Assembly (NCBI GenBank): GCA_031552145.1
Contig: JAVBMV010000012.1
Coordinates: forward strand, 186,001 to 250,000
From: JAVBMV01 sp031552145
Lineage (GTDB): Bacteria > Myxococcota > Myxococcia > Myxococcales > UBA5297
Direction of reading: 5' to 3'
Length of the DNA stretch: 64,000 bases
Part shown: piece by piece, positions 27,465 through 35,562 of the stretch
Layout: each line of letters begins with the position of its first letter
Position numbering within the stretch: the stretch's first letter is position 1
Made by a program: the position numbers and the translations under genes
The notes under the pieces: model-generated
Databases searched by the model: none
What the model saw: the letters and a program-made list of their open reading frames with translations, nothing else
Told to the model about the DNA's origin: nothing

Positions 27465-28856
27465 ATGCACCTCTTCCCCGAGCCCTCTCCCGAGCTGCTG
27501 CGCCGCTACGACACCCCTGGGCCGCGCTACACCAGCTATCCCACCGCGCCCGAGTGGTCCGCGGCCTTTGGCCCCGATGACTACGCCCAGCGCCTCGCGC
27601 GCGCGGGGCGCGACTCCCCCGGCGATCCCCTCTCGCTCTACACCCACCTCCCCTTCTGCAAGGAGCTCTGCTCCTACTGCGGCTGCAACGTGGTGGTCGC
27701 CAAAAGCACGCAGAGCGCGGAGCCCTACCTGCGGGCGGTCGAAGCCGAGCTCGCGCTCGCCGCGCGCGCGCTCGGCGCGCGCCGCCAGGTCTCGCAGCTC
27801 CACTGGGGCGGCGGCACTCCTACCTTCCTCTCACTGGAGCAGCTCGAGCGCCTCTTTGGGGCCATCACGGGCCACTTCGAGCTGCTACCTGGTGCCGAGG
27901 TGGCCATCGAGATCGACCCCGTGGTCACCTCGAGGGAGCAGCTCGCGCTCTTGCGCCGGCTGGGCTTCAATCGCCTCTCCATGGGGGTGCAGGACTTCGA
28001 TCCGCGCGTGCAGCAGGCCGTGCGGCGCATCCAGCCCTTCGAGCAGACGCGCGAATTGGTCGAGGTAGCGCGAGAGTTGGGCTTCTCCACCATCAACTTC
28101 GACCTGATCTACGGCCTTCCCCATCAGACACCCGACTCCTGGGCGGCGACGCTGGAGCGCGTGGGAGCGCTCAGGCCCGAGCGGCTCGCTCTCTACTCCT
28201 TCGCCTACGTCCCAAAGGTCCGCCCCAACCAGCGCCTCATCGACGCCGCCGCGCTGCCCGAGGGGCTCGAGAAGCTGCGCCTCTTCCTCCTCGCCGGCAG
28301 GGCGCTCGTCGGGAGCGGCTACCTTCCCGTGGGAATGGATCACTTCGCCCTGCCAGGGGACGAGCTGGCGACGGCGATGGAGCGGGGAAGGCTCTCCCGC
28401 AACTTCCAGGGCTACACCGTCGCCTCATCGGCCACCGTCGTCGCCTTCGGCGCCACGGGCATCAGCGACCTGGGCGATACCTTCGCGCAGAACGTGCGGC
28501 CGCTCAAAGAGTACAGCGCGGCCGTCGAATCGGGGCGTTTCGCCACCGAGCGCGGCTTGGCGCTCGACGCGGACGATCTGCTCAGGAGGCGCCTCATCAC
28601 CTCGCTCATGTGCAACCTCGAGCTGAACCTCGCCCACTTCGCCGAGAGCCCCGGCGCGGCGGCGGAGCGCTTTTCGGTAGAGCTGCGCGAGCTGCCGGCC
28701 CTGGAGCGCGACGGCCTCGTCACGACAAGTGGGCCCGGCGGGCTCGAGCTGACGCTGACGCCGCTCGGCCGTCTCTTCCCGCGCAACGTCGCCATGCTCT
28801 TCGACGCCAGGCTTCGCCGGTCGGGCCACGGGGGCACCTTCTCGCGCACTGTCTAA
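27465..28856 (+). CDS. hemN: Oxygen-independent coproporphyrinogen III oxidase HemN
   Basis: HemN is a radical SAM enzyme that decarboxylates coproporphyrinogen III to protoporphyrinogen IX without oxygen. The 463-residue product has the N-terminal RYDTPGPRYTSYPTAPEW, which is diagnostic for true HemN and absent from HemW. The 4Fe-4S cluster motif lies in PFCKELCSYCGCN (CxxxCxxC plus the extra Cys). Further landmarks are GGGTPTFLS and MGVQDFDPRVQQAV. The ATG at 27465 gives an N-terminus like E. coli HemN; an ATG at 27411 would add a poorly matching 18 residues and crowd the tRNA promoter. Confidence 0.94.
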   Translation: MHLFPEPSPELLRRYDTPGPRYTSYPTAPEWSAAFGPDDYAQRLARAGRDSPGDPLSLYTHLPFCKELCSYCGCNVVVAKSTQSAEPYLRAVEAELALAARALGARRQVSQLHWGGGTPTFLSLEQLERLFGAITGHFELLPGAEVAIEIDPVVTSREQLALLRRLGFNRLSMGVQDFDPRVQQAVRRIQPFEQTRELVEVARELGFSTINFDLIYGLPHQTPDSWAATLERVGALRPERLALYSFAYVPKVRPNQRLIDAAALPEGLEKLRLFLLAGRALVGSGYLPVGMDHFALPGDELATAMERGRLSRNFQGYTVASSATVVAFGATGISDLGDTFAQNVRPLKEYSAAVESGRFATERGLALDADDLLRRRLITSLMCNLELNLAHFAESPGAAAERFSVELRELPALERDGLVTTSGPGGLELTLTPLGRLFPRNVAMLFDARLRRSGHGGTFSRTV

Positions 28857-28924
28857 GCCCCCTCTCACCACCCCGCAACCAAGCCCTGGACAGGAGCGCG
28901 CCACTTGGCCGATACCACTCGGAA

Positions 28925-30433
28925 ATGAGCTCTACTCCAATTCTTGCAGCCGGACTCGCGCTGCCCACGGGGCCTGTGGCCGTGGTCGCCGCGGGCGCGG
29001 GAGTCGCGCTGGTCCTCCTCATCGCCGCGCTTCGCCGCAGAGAGGGCGCTCTCTGGAGCCTCGCGGGCTTCCGCGCCGCTGCCTATATCTCAGGTGCACT
29101 CGCGCTGCTGGCGGCGCTGGGGACGCTGATCCATCAAGGGATGCCCCACGAGCAGTACCTCTCCCACTACGGCTCCCTAGCGGGAACGCTCATCCTCGCC
29201 CTCGGCCTAAACGACCTCTTTCACTCCATCTGGTTTGGCGCCCTCATCGGGGGCGCCGTCGCAGGGATCGCGATGGGCGCCATCTTGCGTTGGCCCATCA
29301 CGCTGCGTAACGCCGCTTTCTTCTCCATTCACCTGGGGCTTCTCGTCATCCTCGCCGGCGCGGGCCTCTCGGCGCTCTTCGCCGTGCGCGGGCGCCTCGA
29401 CCTGCGCGCCGGAGAGCCTCCCGTTTCTCAGGTGGAGGTAACCGAGGGCCGGCGCCCCACCGGGCTCAGCCTCCCGCTGGGGCACGAGCTCTCGCTGCGC
29501 AAGTTCGACGTGACGACGCACGAGACGCGCCAGCTCATCACGCTCTACCGCCCCGACAAGAAGAGCGGGGAATGGGAGCTGGCGGCCACCTTCGAACCCA
29601 CCCCTGGAGTTCGCAGGCGTCTCTCCGGAAAAGGCTCCTTCATGGTCGTGGCGCTCCACGCCGGGACGGAGGACCTCGCGCCCAATGAAGAGGTCGCCGC
29701 CAAATCGCCCCATCTGCTCACCATCGGCGAGGCGAAGCCCATCTCTATCGAATTGGAAGAGAGCATCCAGCTTGGAGGAGGCCACACGCTCCGCGCCGTG
29801 CGATTCTTTCCGCACTTCACCTTCGATCTCGAGAGCAAAACAGCGAAGAGCCTCGGCGACGAGCCGAAAAATCCCGCGCTCGAGGTCGAGATCGATGGCG
29901 CGCGCCGCTTTCTCTTCTCGCTGCATGAGGGACACCAGGCGCCCTCGCCCGACCTCCCTTCCCTCAAATACCGCTACGCCCCCGCGAACGCCGCCCCGGG
30001 TGCGTCCGCGGGAATGCCCAGCGTAGAGCTGGAGCTGCTCCGCCCAGGCGGCACCACGCCGCACAGGGTCACCCTCCCGCTCGGACCGGAAGGGGCAATC
30101 GAAGTCGCGAAAGAGACGTTGCTCGCCTTCGAGGAGCGCGGCGCGGAGATCAAGAGCTTCCGCAGCCACCTGCTCGTCGACGGGAGGGAGCCGGCCTCGG
30201 TCGCCGTGAACCATCCCCTCAACGTCGGCTCCTGGCTCCTCTATCAGGTGAACTTCGATCCGAACGATCCCGACTACTCCGGTCTGGAAGCGGTTCGCGA
30301 TCCTGGGGTCGTGCCGGTCTTCATCGGCTTCGCGCTGCTCTTCGGCGGAATCCTCTATCTACTTCTCTTGCAGCCTCGCTTCAGGCGCGACGAGCCCGAG
30401 CCCGAGCACGCCCACGCGCCCGAGGAGGTTTGA
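28925..30433 (+). CDS. ResB-like cytochrome c biogenesis protein
   Basis: The 502-residue protein has N-terminal membrane segments (PVAVVAAGAGVALVLLIAAL and several more before about residue 160), a large periplasmic domain and a last transmembrane helix (VPVFIGFALLFGGILYLLLL). With the CcsA/ResC-type protein encoded next, this is the system II haem delivery and ligation machinery for c-type cytochromes. The periplasmic domain contains the ResB-type phrase NHPLNVGSWLLYQVNFDP. The start at 28925 is the first Met giving a sensible topology. The downstream gene overlaps or abuts its stop, so they form an operon. Confidence 0.85.
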   Translation: MSSTPILAAGLALPTGPVAVVAAGAGVALVLLIAALRRREGALWSLAGFRAAAYISGALALLAALGTLIHQGMPHEQYLSHYGSLAGTLILALGLNDLFHSIWFGALIGGAVAGIAMGAILRWPITLRNAAFFSIHLGLLVILAGAGLSALFAVRGRLDLRAGEPPVSQVEVTEGRRPTGLSLPLGHELSLRKFDVTTHETRQLITLYRPDKKSGEWELAATFEPTPGVRRRLSGKGSFMVVALHAGTEDLAPNEEVAAKSPHLLTIGEAKPISIELEESIQLGGGHTLRAVRFFPHFTFDLESKTAKSLGDEPKNPALEVEIDGARRFLFSLHEGHQAPSPDLPSLKYRYAPANAAPGASAGMPSVELELLRPGGTTPHRVTLPLGPEGAIEVAKETLLAFEERGAEIKSFRSHLLVDGREPASVAVNHPLNVGSWLLYQVNFDPNDPDYSGLEAVRDPGVVPVFIGFALLFGGILYLLLLQPRFRRDEPEPEHAHAPEEV

Positions 30434-30438
30434 GCACC

Positions 30439-31272
30439 ATGGATCTCTCGCTGCTCCTGAACCACCCGCTCTACCTCCTGACGATGGCGCTCTATCTGGC
30501 GGCGGCGTGCCTCTACGCGCTGCTCTGGCGTTCCCGGGGCGCCAAGCTCGCGGTAGCAGCTACCGCCACGCTCTCGGCGGCGCTCTGCGCCAACACCGCG
30601 CTCATCGCGATGCGCTGGATTGAAGCGGGGCGCCCGCCCTTCAAGTCGATGTTCGAGTCGCTGCTCGTCCTCGCCTTCTGCTTCGCCGCCACCTATCTCT
30701 TCCTGGAGTTGCTCTGGCGCACACGCCACTTCGGGGCGGTCGCGGCGCTCGGCTCCTTCGGCTCGCTGCTCTTCGCCATTGGCAAATGGGACGCCGAGAT
30801 CGTGCAGCTTCCCCCCGCGCTGCAGAGCGGCTGGTTCGTGCCACACGTCGTGGTCTATTTCTTCGCCTACGCCGCGCTCTTCTTCGCCACCGTCGTCTCG
30901 GCGGTGCAGCTCGTGCGCCCCAAGCTGACGCTCAAGGTGGGGCAACTGCTCACGGGAGAGCTGCGCCTCGAGGAGGTGGCCTACCGCTCCATCCGCTTCG
31001 GCTTCCTCCTCATGACCTTCGGCCTCTTGGTCGGCTCCATCTGGGCGAAAGAGGCCTGGGGCGACTATTGGGTCTGGGATCCGAAGGAGAACTGGGCGTT
31101 GGTCACCTGGCTGATCTACGCGGCCTGGCTCCACCTGCATCACACGCAGGGGTTCCGAGGCAGGCGCGCGGCTTGGCTCGCCCTGGCGGGCTTCGGCATC
31201 GTGCTCTTCACCTACCTGGGGATGGGGCTACTGCCCACCGCGGAGACGAGCGAGCACGTCTATACGAACTGA
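30439..31272 (+). CDS. ccsA: CcsA/ResC-type cytochrome c haem lyase subunit
   Basis: The 277-residue membrane protein has about eight hydrophobic segments and the haem-binding WWD-type motif WGDYWVWDPKENWALVTW. It also has conserved His residues (VPHVVVYFF, LHLHHTQG). It exports haem and attaches it to CxxCH apocytochromes with ResB. AGGAGG lies 10 nt upstream of the ATG at 30439; a TTG at 30430 would be too close to that site. It is the second gene of the resB-ccsA pair, and a strong hairpin follows. Confidence 0.92.
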   Translation: MDLSLLLNHPLYLLTMALYLAAACLYALLWRSRGAKLAVAATATLSAALCANTALIAMRWIEAGRPPFKSMFESLLVLAFCFAATYLFLELLWRTRHFGAVAALGSFGSLLFAIGKWDAEIVQLPPALQSGWFVPHVVVYFFAYAALFFATVVSAVQLVRPKLTLKVGQLLTGELRLEEVAYRSIRFGFLLMTFGLLVGSIWAKEAWGDYWVWDPKENWALVTWLIYAAWLHLHHTQGFRGRRAAWLALAGFGIVLFTYLGMGLLPTAETSEHVYTN

Positions 31273-31311
31273 CCAGCCGTTGGCCACGCGACTCCACATG
31301 TATGCCGAGTC

Positions 31312-31353
31312 GACGTGCTCGCGGGCCGGCCAGCGGCACCCCGCGAGCACGTC
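31312..31353 (+). terminator. Strong hairpin after ccsA
   Basis: A perfect 14-bp GC-rich stem (31312-31325 with 31340-31353) and a 14-nt loop lie 39 bp after the ccsA stop and 36 bp before the next gene. The position fits a terminator of the resB-ccsA operon. No U-tract follows, so it may be Rho-assisted or an mRNA-stabilising structure. Confidence 0.55.
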
Positions 31354-31389
31354 TGATATGGTGGCCCCTCACCTCATACGGAGCCGATA

Positions 31390-31926
31390 ATGAATCCACG
31401 TATCCGGGGCCTTCTCCCGCTGTTCCTCGCTCTTACCCTCAACGCCTGTGGCGACAGCGAAGGAGACTCGACACCGATGTTCGACCTCATCTCATCCGAC
31501 TTCTCGGCGGGTAGCGCGATTCCATCGGCTCATACCTGTGATGGAGGCAACGTCTCTCCCGCACTCAGTTGGAGCGGCGCGCCCGAGGCGACCATCAGCT
31601 ATGCGCTCATCGTCGATGATCCCGACGCCCCTGGCGGCACCTTCGTGCACTGGGTCCTCGGCGGAATTCCGGCCACCACCCAGGAGCTTCCGCGCGGGCT
31701 CGCCACGCTTCCCGAGGGTGCCTTCAATGGCAAAAACGACACGGGCGAGACGGGCTACTTCGGCCCATGCCCTCCATCGGGGAAACACCGCTATTATTTC
31801 CGCCTCTACGCACTCGATAAGCAGCTTCAAGGCATGAACCAGCCGACGAAGAAGCAGCTGTTGAATGCGATGGACGGCCACGTCCTCGCCATCGGCACGT
31901 TGATGGGCACCTACGCGGCCAAGTAG
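31390..31926 (+). CDS. YbhB/YbcL (PEBP) family lipoprotein
   Basis: The 178-residue product starts MNPRIRGLLPLFLALTLNAC, a signal with lipobox LNAC, followed by a bacterial phosphatidylethanolamine-binding-protein fold. The ligand-site motifs are ALIVDDPDAPGGTFVHWVL and GYFGPCPPSGKHRYYFRLYA, and the protein ends KKQLLNAMDGHVLAIGTLMG as in the family. Bacterial members bind small anions or phospholipid head groups, but their function is largely unknown. GGAG lies 7 nt before the ATG. Confidence 0.9.
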   Translation: MNPRIRGLLPLFLALTLNACGDSEGDSTPMFDLISSDFSAGSAIPSAHTCDGGNVSPALSWSGAPEATISYALIVDDPDAPGGTFVHWVLGGIPATTQELPRGLATLPEGAFNGKNDTGETGYFGPCPPSGKHRYYFRLYALDKQLQGMNQPTKKQLLNAMDGHVLAIGTLMGTYAAK

Positions 31927-31992
31927 CTCTGCGTCCGCGGACCACCTGCAATCCTCCGCTCCCAATGAACCTGCGCGCCGATAGGGCCGACA

Positions 31993-32688
31993 TCAACCAG
32001 TGCCGGTCCTATCTCTCTCTTCCCCAGCGCGGGCCGCAGAGGCTTCAGCAAGAGGAGACGACCCCGAAGGCCTTGCGGAGAGCCGCGCCATCTGTCGGTC
32101 ATGGAGCCTCGCCAGCAAGAGCAGCGCAGCCACCGCCCCAATCAACGCCAGGAACATGTCCGACTGTGCATCCCATTCATACCCCTGGGTGCCAAGAAAA
32201 TCCTCGGCCGAACTCTCCAGAATGACGGCGGCCCACCATTCAAGGAGCTCATAGAATGCGCTGCAGGCCAAGCAGATCGAGGCCACGATGAACGAGAGCC
32301 ATTTCCCGGGCCGCAGCGGGGATCGCCGAAGCAACAGCTCTCGGGCGACAATCGCGGGGATGAACCCCTGCGCGAAGTGACCGATCTTGTCGTAGTTGTT
32401 TCTCGAAAAACCAAACCACTCCTGCATCCAAAAGCCGAGCGGCACCTCGGCATAGGTATAGATGCCTCCGACGCAAAGAATCAGGAAATGCACACCTATC
32501 AGCCAGTAGGCGAGCGGCGTGAACCTGAACTTGGCATAGGTAAAGAATAGAATCGGCAGCGCGAAGAGGACGACGAACGTCTCCAAGACCCACGTCATTC
32601 GATCCCGGGCAGCGGCGAAGGAGACAACCAGCAGCAGCAGCGAGTAGAGCGTGAAGAGAATCGGATACTTTTTGGAGAGGTTCGCCAT
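31993..32688 (-). CDS. DUF2238 (YjdF-type) inner-membrane protein
   Basis: The 231-residue protein has about six hydrophobic segments. It carries the family's polar signature: WFGFSRNNYDKIGHFAQGFI, FYELLEWWAAVI, and EDFLGTQGYEWDAQSDMFLAL with conserved Asp and Glu. No biochemical role is established for the family. The ATG at 32688 has GAGG at 6 nt, while a GTG at 32703 would overlap the DTW gene stop by 4 bp. It is co-directional with and directly downstream of the DTW gene. Confidence 0.88.
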   Translation of the reverse strand: MANLSKKYPILFTLYSLLLLVVSFAAARDRMTWVLETFVVLFALPILFFTYAKFRFTPLAYWLIGVHFLILCVGGIYTYAEVPLGFWMQEWFGFSRNNYDKIGHFAQGFIPAIVARELLLRRSPLRPGKWLSFIVASICLACSAFYELLEWWAAVILESSAEDFLGTQGYEWDAQSDMFLALIGAVAALLLLARLHDRQMARLSARPSGSSPLAEASAARAGEERDRTGTG

Positions 32689-32699
32689 GGCATCCTCGA

Positions 32700-33365
32700 T
32701 CACGCCTCGCCCGACTGACGCCCTCTGACGCGCCAGCGCGGGCTGCGCTCGTCGCTCAATGAGTGACGAAGCTGCTGCTCAGCCAGCGCGCGCATGGGCT
32801 CTTGGGTAGAGGCATGGAAGCGCCCTTCGCCGTCGCCCGCGATCGCATCGAGCGCGACCATCACCGCCTCAAAGGTGGAGAGGCAGTGGGCCGCGGGCTC
32901 TTTTCTGATCACGTAGGCCGATGGAGGGGCGCCATCGATCCGGAAGGCGGGCAGGCGGTGCAGCGCCGGCGTGCGAGCCCACATCTTCTTCGCCTGCGAC
33001 CAGGTACCGTCGAGCGCGAAGAGCGTCAGCGGCGAAGAGCCTGTGGCGCCGCGCGCCAACTCGGCGATGGGGCGCGCGCCTTCGGAAGGAAAGAGGATGC
33101 CCGCGTTGGGCAGCGCCTGCTCAATCCGCGCCAGCAGCCAGGGCTCCAAGTCGAAGCGGTAGGAGACGAAGAGCTCGCTCCCCTCGAGGGCCAGGTGGGC
33201 GAGCCGCGCGGTGCCCAGCGGGTTGCGCGCCTCGCGCGGGTGCTGAAGTAGCACCACCTTGGCGGGAGGCGTCAGGTTCGGGAGATGCTTGCAGAGGCAG
33301 CTCTCCAGGGTCCTGCGGCACCCCGGACAACGCCTCCAGTCAGATTGGGAGGGCGACTCGATCAC
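32700..33365 (-). CDS. DTW-domain tRNA-uridine aminocarboxypropyltransferase (TapT-like)
   Basis: The 221-residue protein has the N-terminal cysteine cluster CPGCRRTLESCLCK, the HPREARNPLGTARL segment and the defining DGTWSQAKKMW motif of the DTW family. Members transfer the 3-amino-3-carboxypropyl group of SAM to uridine in tRNA (acp3U) or rRNA. E. coli TapT does this at U47. A divergent rRNA-methyltransferase-type gene begins 53 bp away, so two RNA-modification genes share one promoter region. Confidence 0.9.
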   Translation of the reverse strand: MIESPSQSDWRRCPGCRRTLESCLCKHLPNLTPPAKVVLLQHPREARNPLGTARLAHLALEGSELFVSYRFDLEPWLLARIEQALPNAGILFPSEGARPIAELARGATGSSPLTLFALDGTWSQAKKMWARTPALHRLPAFRIDGAPPSAYVIRKEPAAHCLSTFEAVMVALDAIAGDGEGRFHASTQEPMRALAEQQLRHSLSDERSPRWRVRGRQSGEA

Positions 33366-33418
33366 GGGCGGGATGGTATTCGTTCGCGGCAGGCGGCATC
33401 AACCGCCGTGAGGTGCCG

Positions 33419-34588
33419 ATGCGCTCCACCCGATCACTCCCCTACTTCGCCGCCACTGCCCCCGGACTCGAGCCGCTCGCCCTGGCCGAGCTGAAGGCAC
33501 TGGGCACAGGGCCGGTGCGCCTGGAGCCAGGCGGCGTCTCCTTCGGAGGCCCACAGAGCAGCCTCATGCGGGCCAATCTTTGGCTCCGCACGGCCAGCAG
33601 GGTCCACCTGCGCCTCGCCACCTTCCACGCCGAAGCGTTCTACGAACTGGAGCGCCACGCGCGGAGCCTGCCCTGGGCGCGCTACATCGCGCCGGGCGCG
33701 ACGGTGCGCTTCGCCGTCTCGTGCCAGAAGTCGCGCCTCTACCATACCGGCGCCATCGCCGAGAGGCTCTTCGAGGCCATTGCCCGTACCGTCCCCGCGG
33801 TGGAGCCCGCTGCGCCGTCGGGAGCCAAGGTTTCGGACGAGCGAGACGATGAAGAGAGCGGAGCCGGGCCACTCGTTTTCTTCCGCGCCGTTCGCGACGA
33901 GTGCACGGTCGGGATCGATAGCTCAGGGGATCTGCTCCACCGGCGCGGCTGGCGCCGCTCTCTCTCACGGGCGCCGCTGCGCGAAACCCTGGCCGCCGCG
34001 CTGCTCTTGGCCGCCGGCTACGACGGCAGCGAGCCACTCTGCGACCCGCTCTGTGGCTCCGGGACCATCCCGATCGAGGCGGCGCTCATCGCCAAGCGCG
34101 CCGCTCCGGGCCTAGGGCGCCACTTCGCCTTCGAGGCATGGGAAGGGTTCGAACAGGGCGACTGGGAGCAGCTTCGCCAGCAGGCAAAAGAGGGCGAGCG
34201 CCGGGAGCTTCCTGCCCCCATCGAAGGTTCCGATTCGAGCGCCAGCGCCATCAACGCGGCAAAGGAAAACGCCGAGCGAGCTGGGCTGGCCGGTGTCCTC
34301 CAATTCCAGGCGAGCCCGTTCCAGTCGCTTGCGCCGCGCGAGATGCCAGGGCTCATCGCGGGGAACCCACCCTATGGCCGACGCATCGGTGAAGAGAGCA
34401 GCGCACGGCCCCTACTTGCGTCGTTCGTGAAGAGCCTGGAGTGCTCGCGCGCGGGGTGGCGCCTCGCGCTCATCGCGCCGCCCGCGCTGCTGCGCACCCT
34501 GCGCCCGCCATTGAAGGAGATGCTCTCCACACGGAATGGAGGGCTGCAGGTCGCGTTGGGATTGGGAAATATCCCCCAACGACCGTGA
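33419..34588 (+). CDS. THUMP-domain class I RNA methyltransferase (RlmL N-half / RlmKL-like)
   Basis: The 389-residue protein begins RSLPYFAATAPGLEPLALAE, like the N-terminal ferredoxin-like and THUMP domains of RlmL. A Rossmann methyltransferase follows, with LCDPLCGSGTIPIEAALIA (SAM site) and IAGNPPYGRRIGEE (catalytic NPPY, typical of N2-guanine methylation). The likely substrate is 23S rRNA guanosine. The C-terminal second methyltransferase of E. coli RlmKL is absent. GAGG lies 5 nt before the ATG. Open frame upstream of 33419 overlaps the divergent DTW gene and is not conserved-looking. Confidence 0.88.
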   Translation: MRSTRSLPYFAATAPGLEPLALAELKALGTGPVRLEPGGVSFGGPQSSLMRANLWLRTASRVHLRLATFHAEAFYELERHARSLPWARYIAPGATVRFAVSCQKSRLYHTGAIAERLFEAIARTVPAVEPAAPSGAKVSDERDDEESGAGPLVFFRAVRDECTVGIDSSGDLLHRRGWRRSLSRAPLRETLAAALLLAAGYDGSEPLCDPLCGSGTIPIEAALIAKRAAPGLGRHFAFEAWEGFEQGDWEQLRQQAKEGERRELPAPIEGSDSSASAINAAKENAERAGLAGVLQFQASPFQSLAPREMPGLIAGNPPYGRRIGEESSARPLLASFVKSLECSRAGWRLALIAPPALLRTLRPPLKEMLSTRNGGLQVALGLGNIPQRP

Positions 34589-34641
34589 AAACCCATCTGG
34601 CATTGCTTTGGAAAACGAAAACTACATGTTCGAGAATAACA

Positions 34642-34661
34642 AAAAACGACAATCCGTTTTT
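34642..34661. terminator. AT-rich hairpin between convergent genes
   Basis: AAAAACG (34642-34648) pairs with CGTTTTT (34655-34661) around a 6-nt loop, inside a ~70-bp AT-rich island (34589-34659) in otherwise GC-rich DNA. It lies between the convergent methyltransferase and KASIII-like genes and may act as a terminator in both directions. The stem is weak. Confidence 0.35.
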
Positions 34662-35562
34662 AAAATCGATAAGTAGCCGCCCCCACCGTAATCCCCGACC
34701 CGAAGGCGAGCAGCAACGCTACCTTGCCCGGCACGGTGAGATCCCTCTGCTTCATCGCCTGCGACAGCGCGATGAAGAGCGAGGTCGATCCCGTATCGGG
34801 CAGGGACTGGGCGAGGTCGAAGAGCCGCTCCCGCTCGACGCCCAGCGCCGCGGGGAGGCGCGACAAAAGCGCTGAAGAGGTCTGGGCGGGGATCACGATC
34901 CCCAGCTCTTTCGGTCGCAGCTTGGCGCTCTCCAGCGCCTCCTCGACGGCAGGGCGCAGCGCCTCTAGATAGGCCTCTTCGAGGGCACGCTCGGCCTCGG
35001 CGCCCTTCGCGCGCACCACCGCCAAACGTCCACGCGCCACATCAAGGGCTACGTGCGAGGAGAGGAGCCCCAGGTGGCGATGCGCCGTGTGGAAGGCGAA
35101 GGAGCCAAAACCGCTCTCGGCACGCGGAGAGAGATCCATCATTACGGCTGCCCCGCTGGCGGGGATGACCGCCGAGGGATCGGGGCGCCGGTCGGTGTTG
35201 GCCTCGCTGGAGACGACCATACCGCAGGAAACCTCTTCCGCGTTGAGCAGCGACTGCATCACCTGCGCGGCGTTGAGCATCCCGCAGGCGCCGTTCTGCA
35301 GATCGAAGGAGAGCGTCCTGCGCCCTCGAAACTCGATGTTGATCTTCAATCCGTGCTGCACATAGGCGGCGACCGCCGGCTCGACGATGTGGCGGTCTCG
35401 ATAGATGCCGGCGTTGATGAGCAGGCCAACTTCGCTCGGCCGATGATGCGACTGCGCGAGGCACTCTCTGCCGGCGCGCAGCGCATGGTCGAGCGCCCGC
35501 TGCCTGAAGAGAGAGTGCCTCGGTAGGCTGACGCCAATCGATTCGATCCGTGCTCGCCTCAT
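34660..35562 (-). CDS. Degenerate KASIII-like (FabH-fold) protein
   Basis: The 300-residue thiolase-fold protein is related to 3-oxoacyl-ACP synthase III and ends GSGITVGAATYRF like FabH. Aligned by eye to its upstream partner (FDLVNACAGMLN versus FDLQNGACGMLN) the catalytic Cys position is Ala92, with a Cys shifted to 93. The His of the PHQ motif is Ala226 (IPAQTS). The Asn of the NT motif is Asp256 (PDTGSTS). It therefore probably cannot condense acyl groups alone. Its ATG overlaps the stop of the active-type partner by 4 bp (ATGA). This suggests a heterodimer, as in PqsB/PqsC, where one subunit is non-catalytic. It is the last gene of the operon. Confidence 0.82.
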   Translation of the reverse strand: MRRARIESIGVSLPRHSLFRQRALDHALRAGRECLAQSHHRPSEVGLLINAGIYRDRHIVEPAVAAYVQHGLKINIEFRGRRTLSFDLQNGACGMLNAAQVMQSLLNAEEVSCGMVVSSEANTDRRPDPSAVIPASGAAVMMDLSPRAESGFGSFAFHTAHRHLGLLSSHVALDVARGRLAVVRAKGAEAERALEEAYLEALRPAVEEALESAKLRPKELGIVIPAQTSSALLSRLPAALGVERERLFDLAQSLPDTGSTSLFIALSQAMKQRDLTVPGKVALLLAFGSGITVGAATYRF

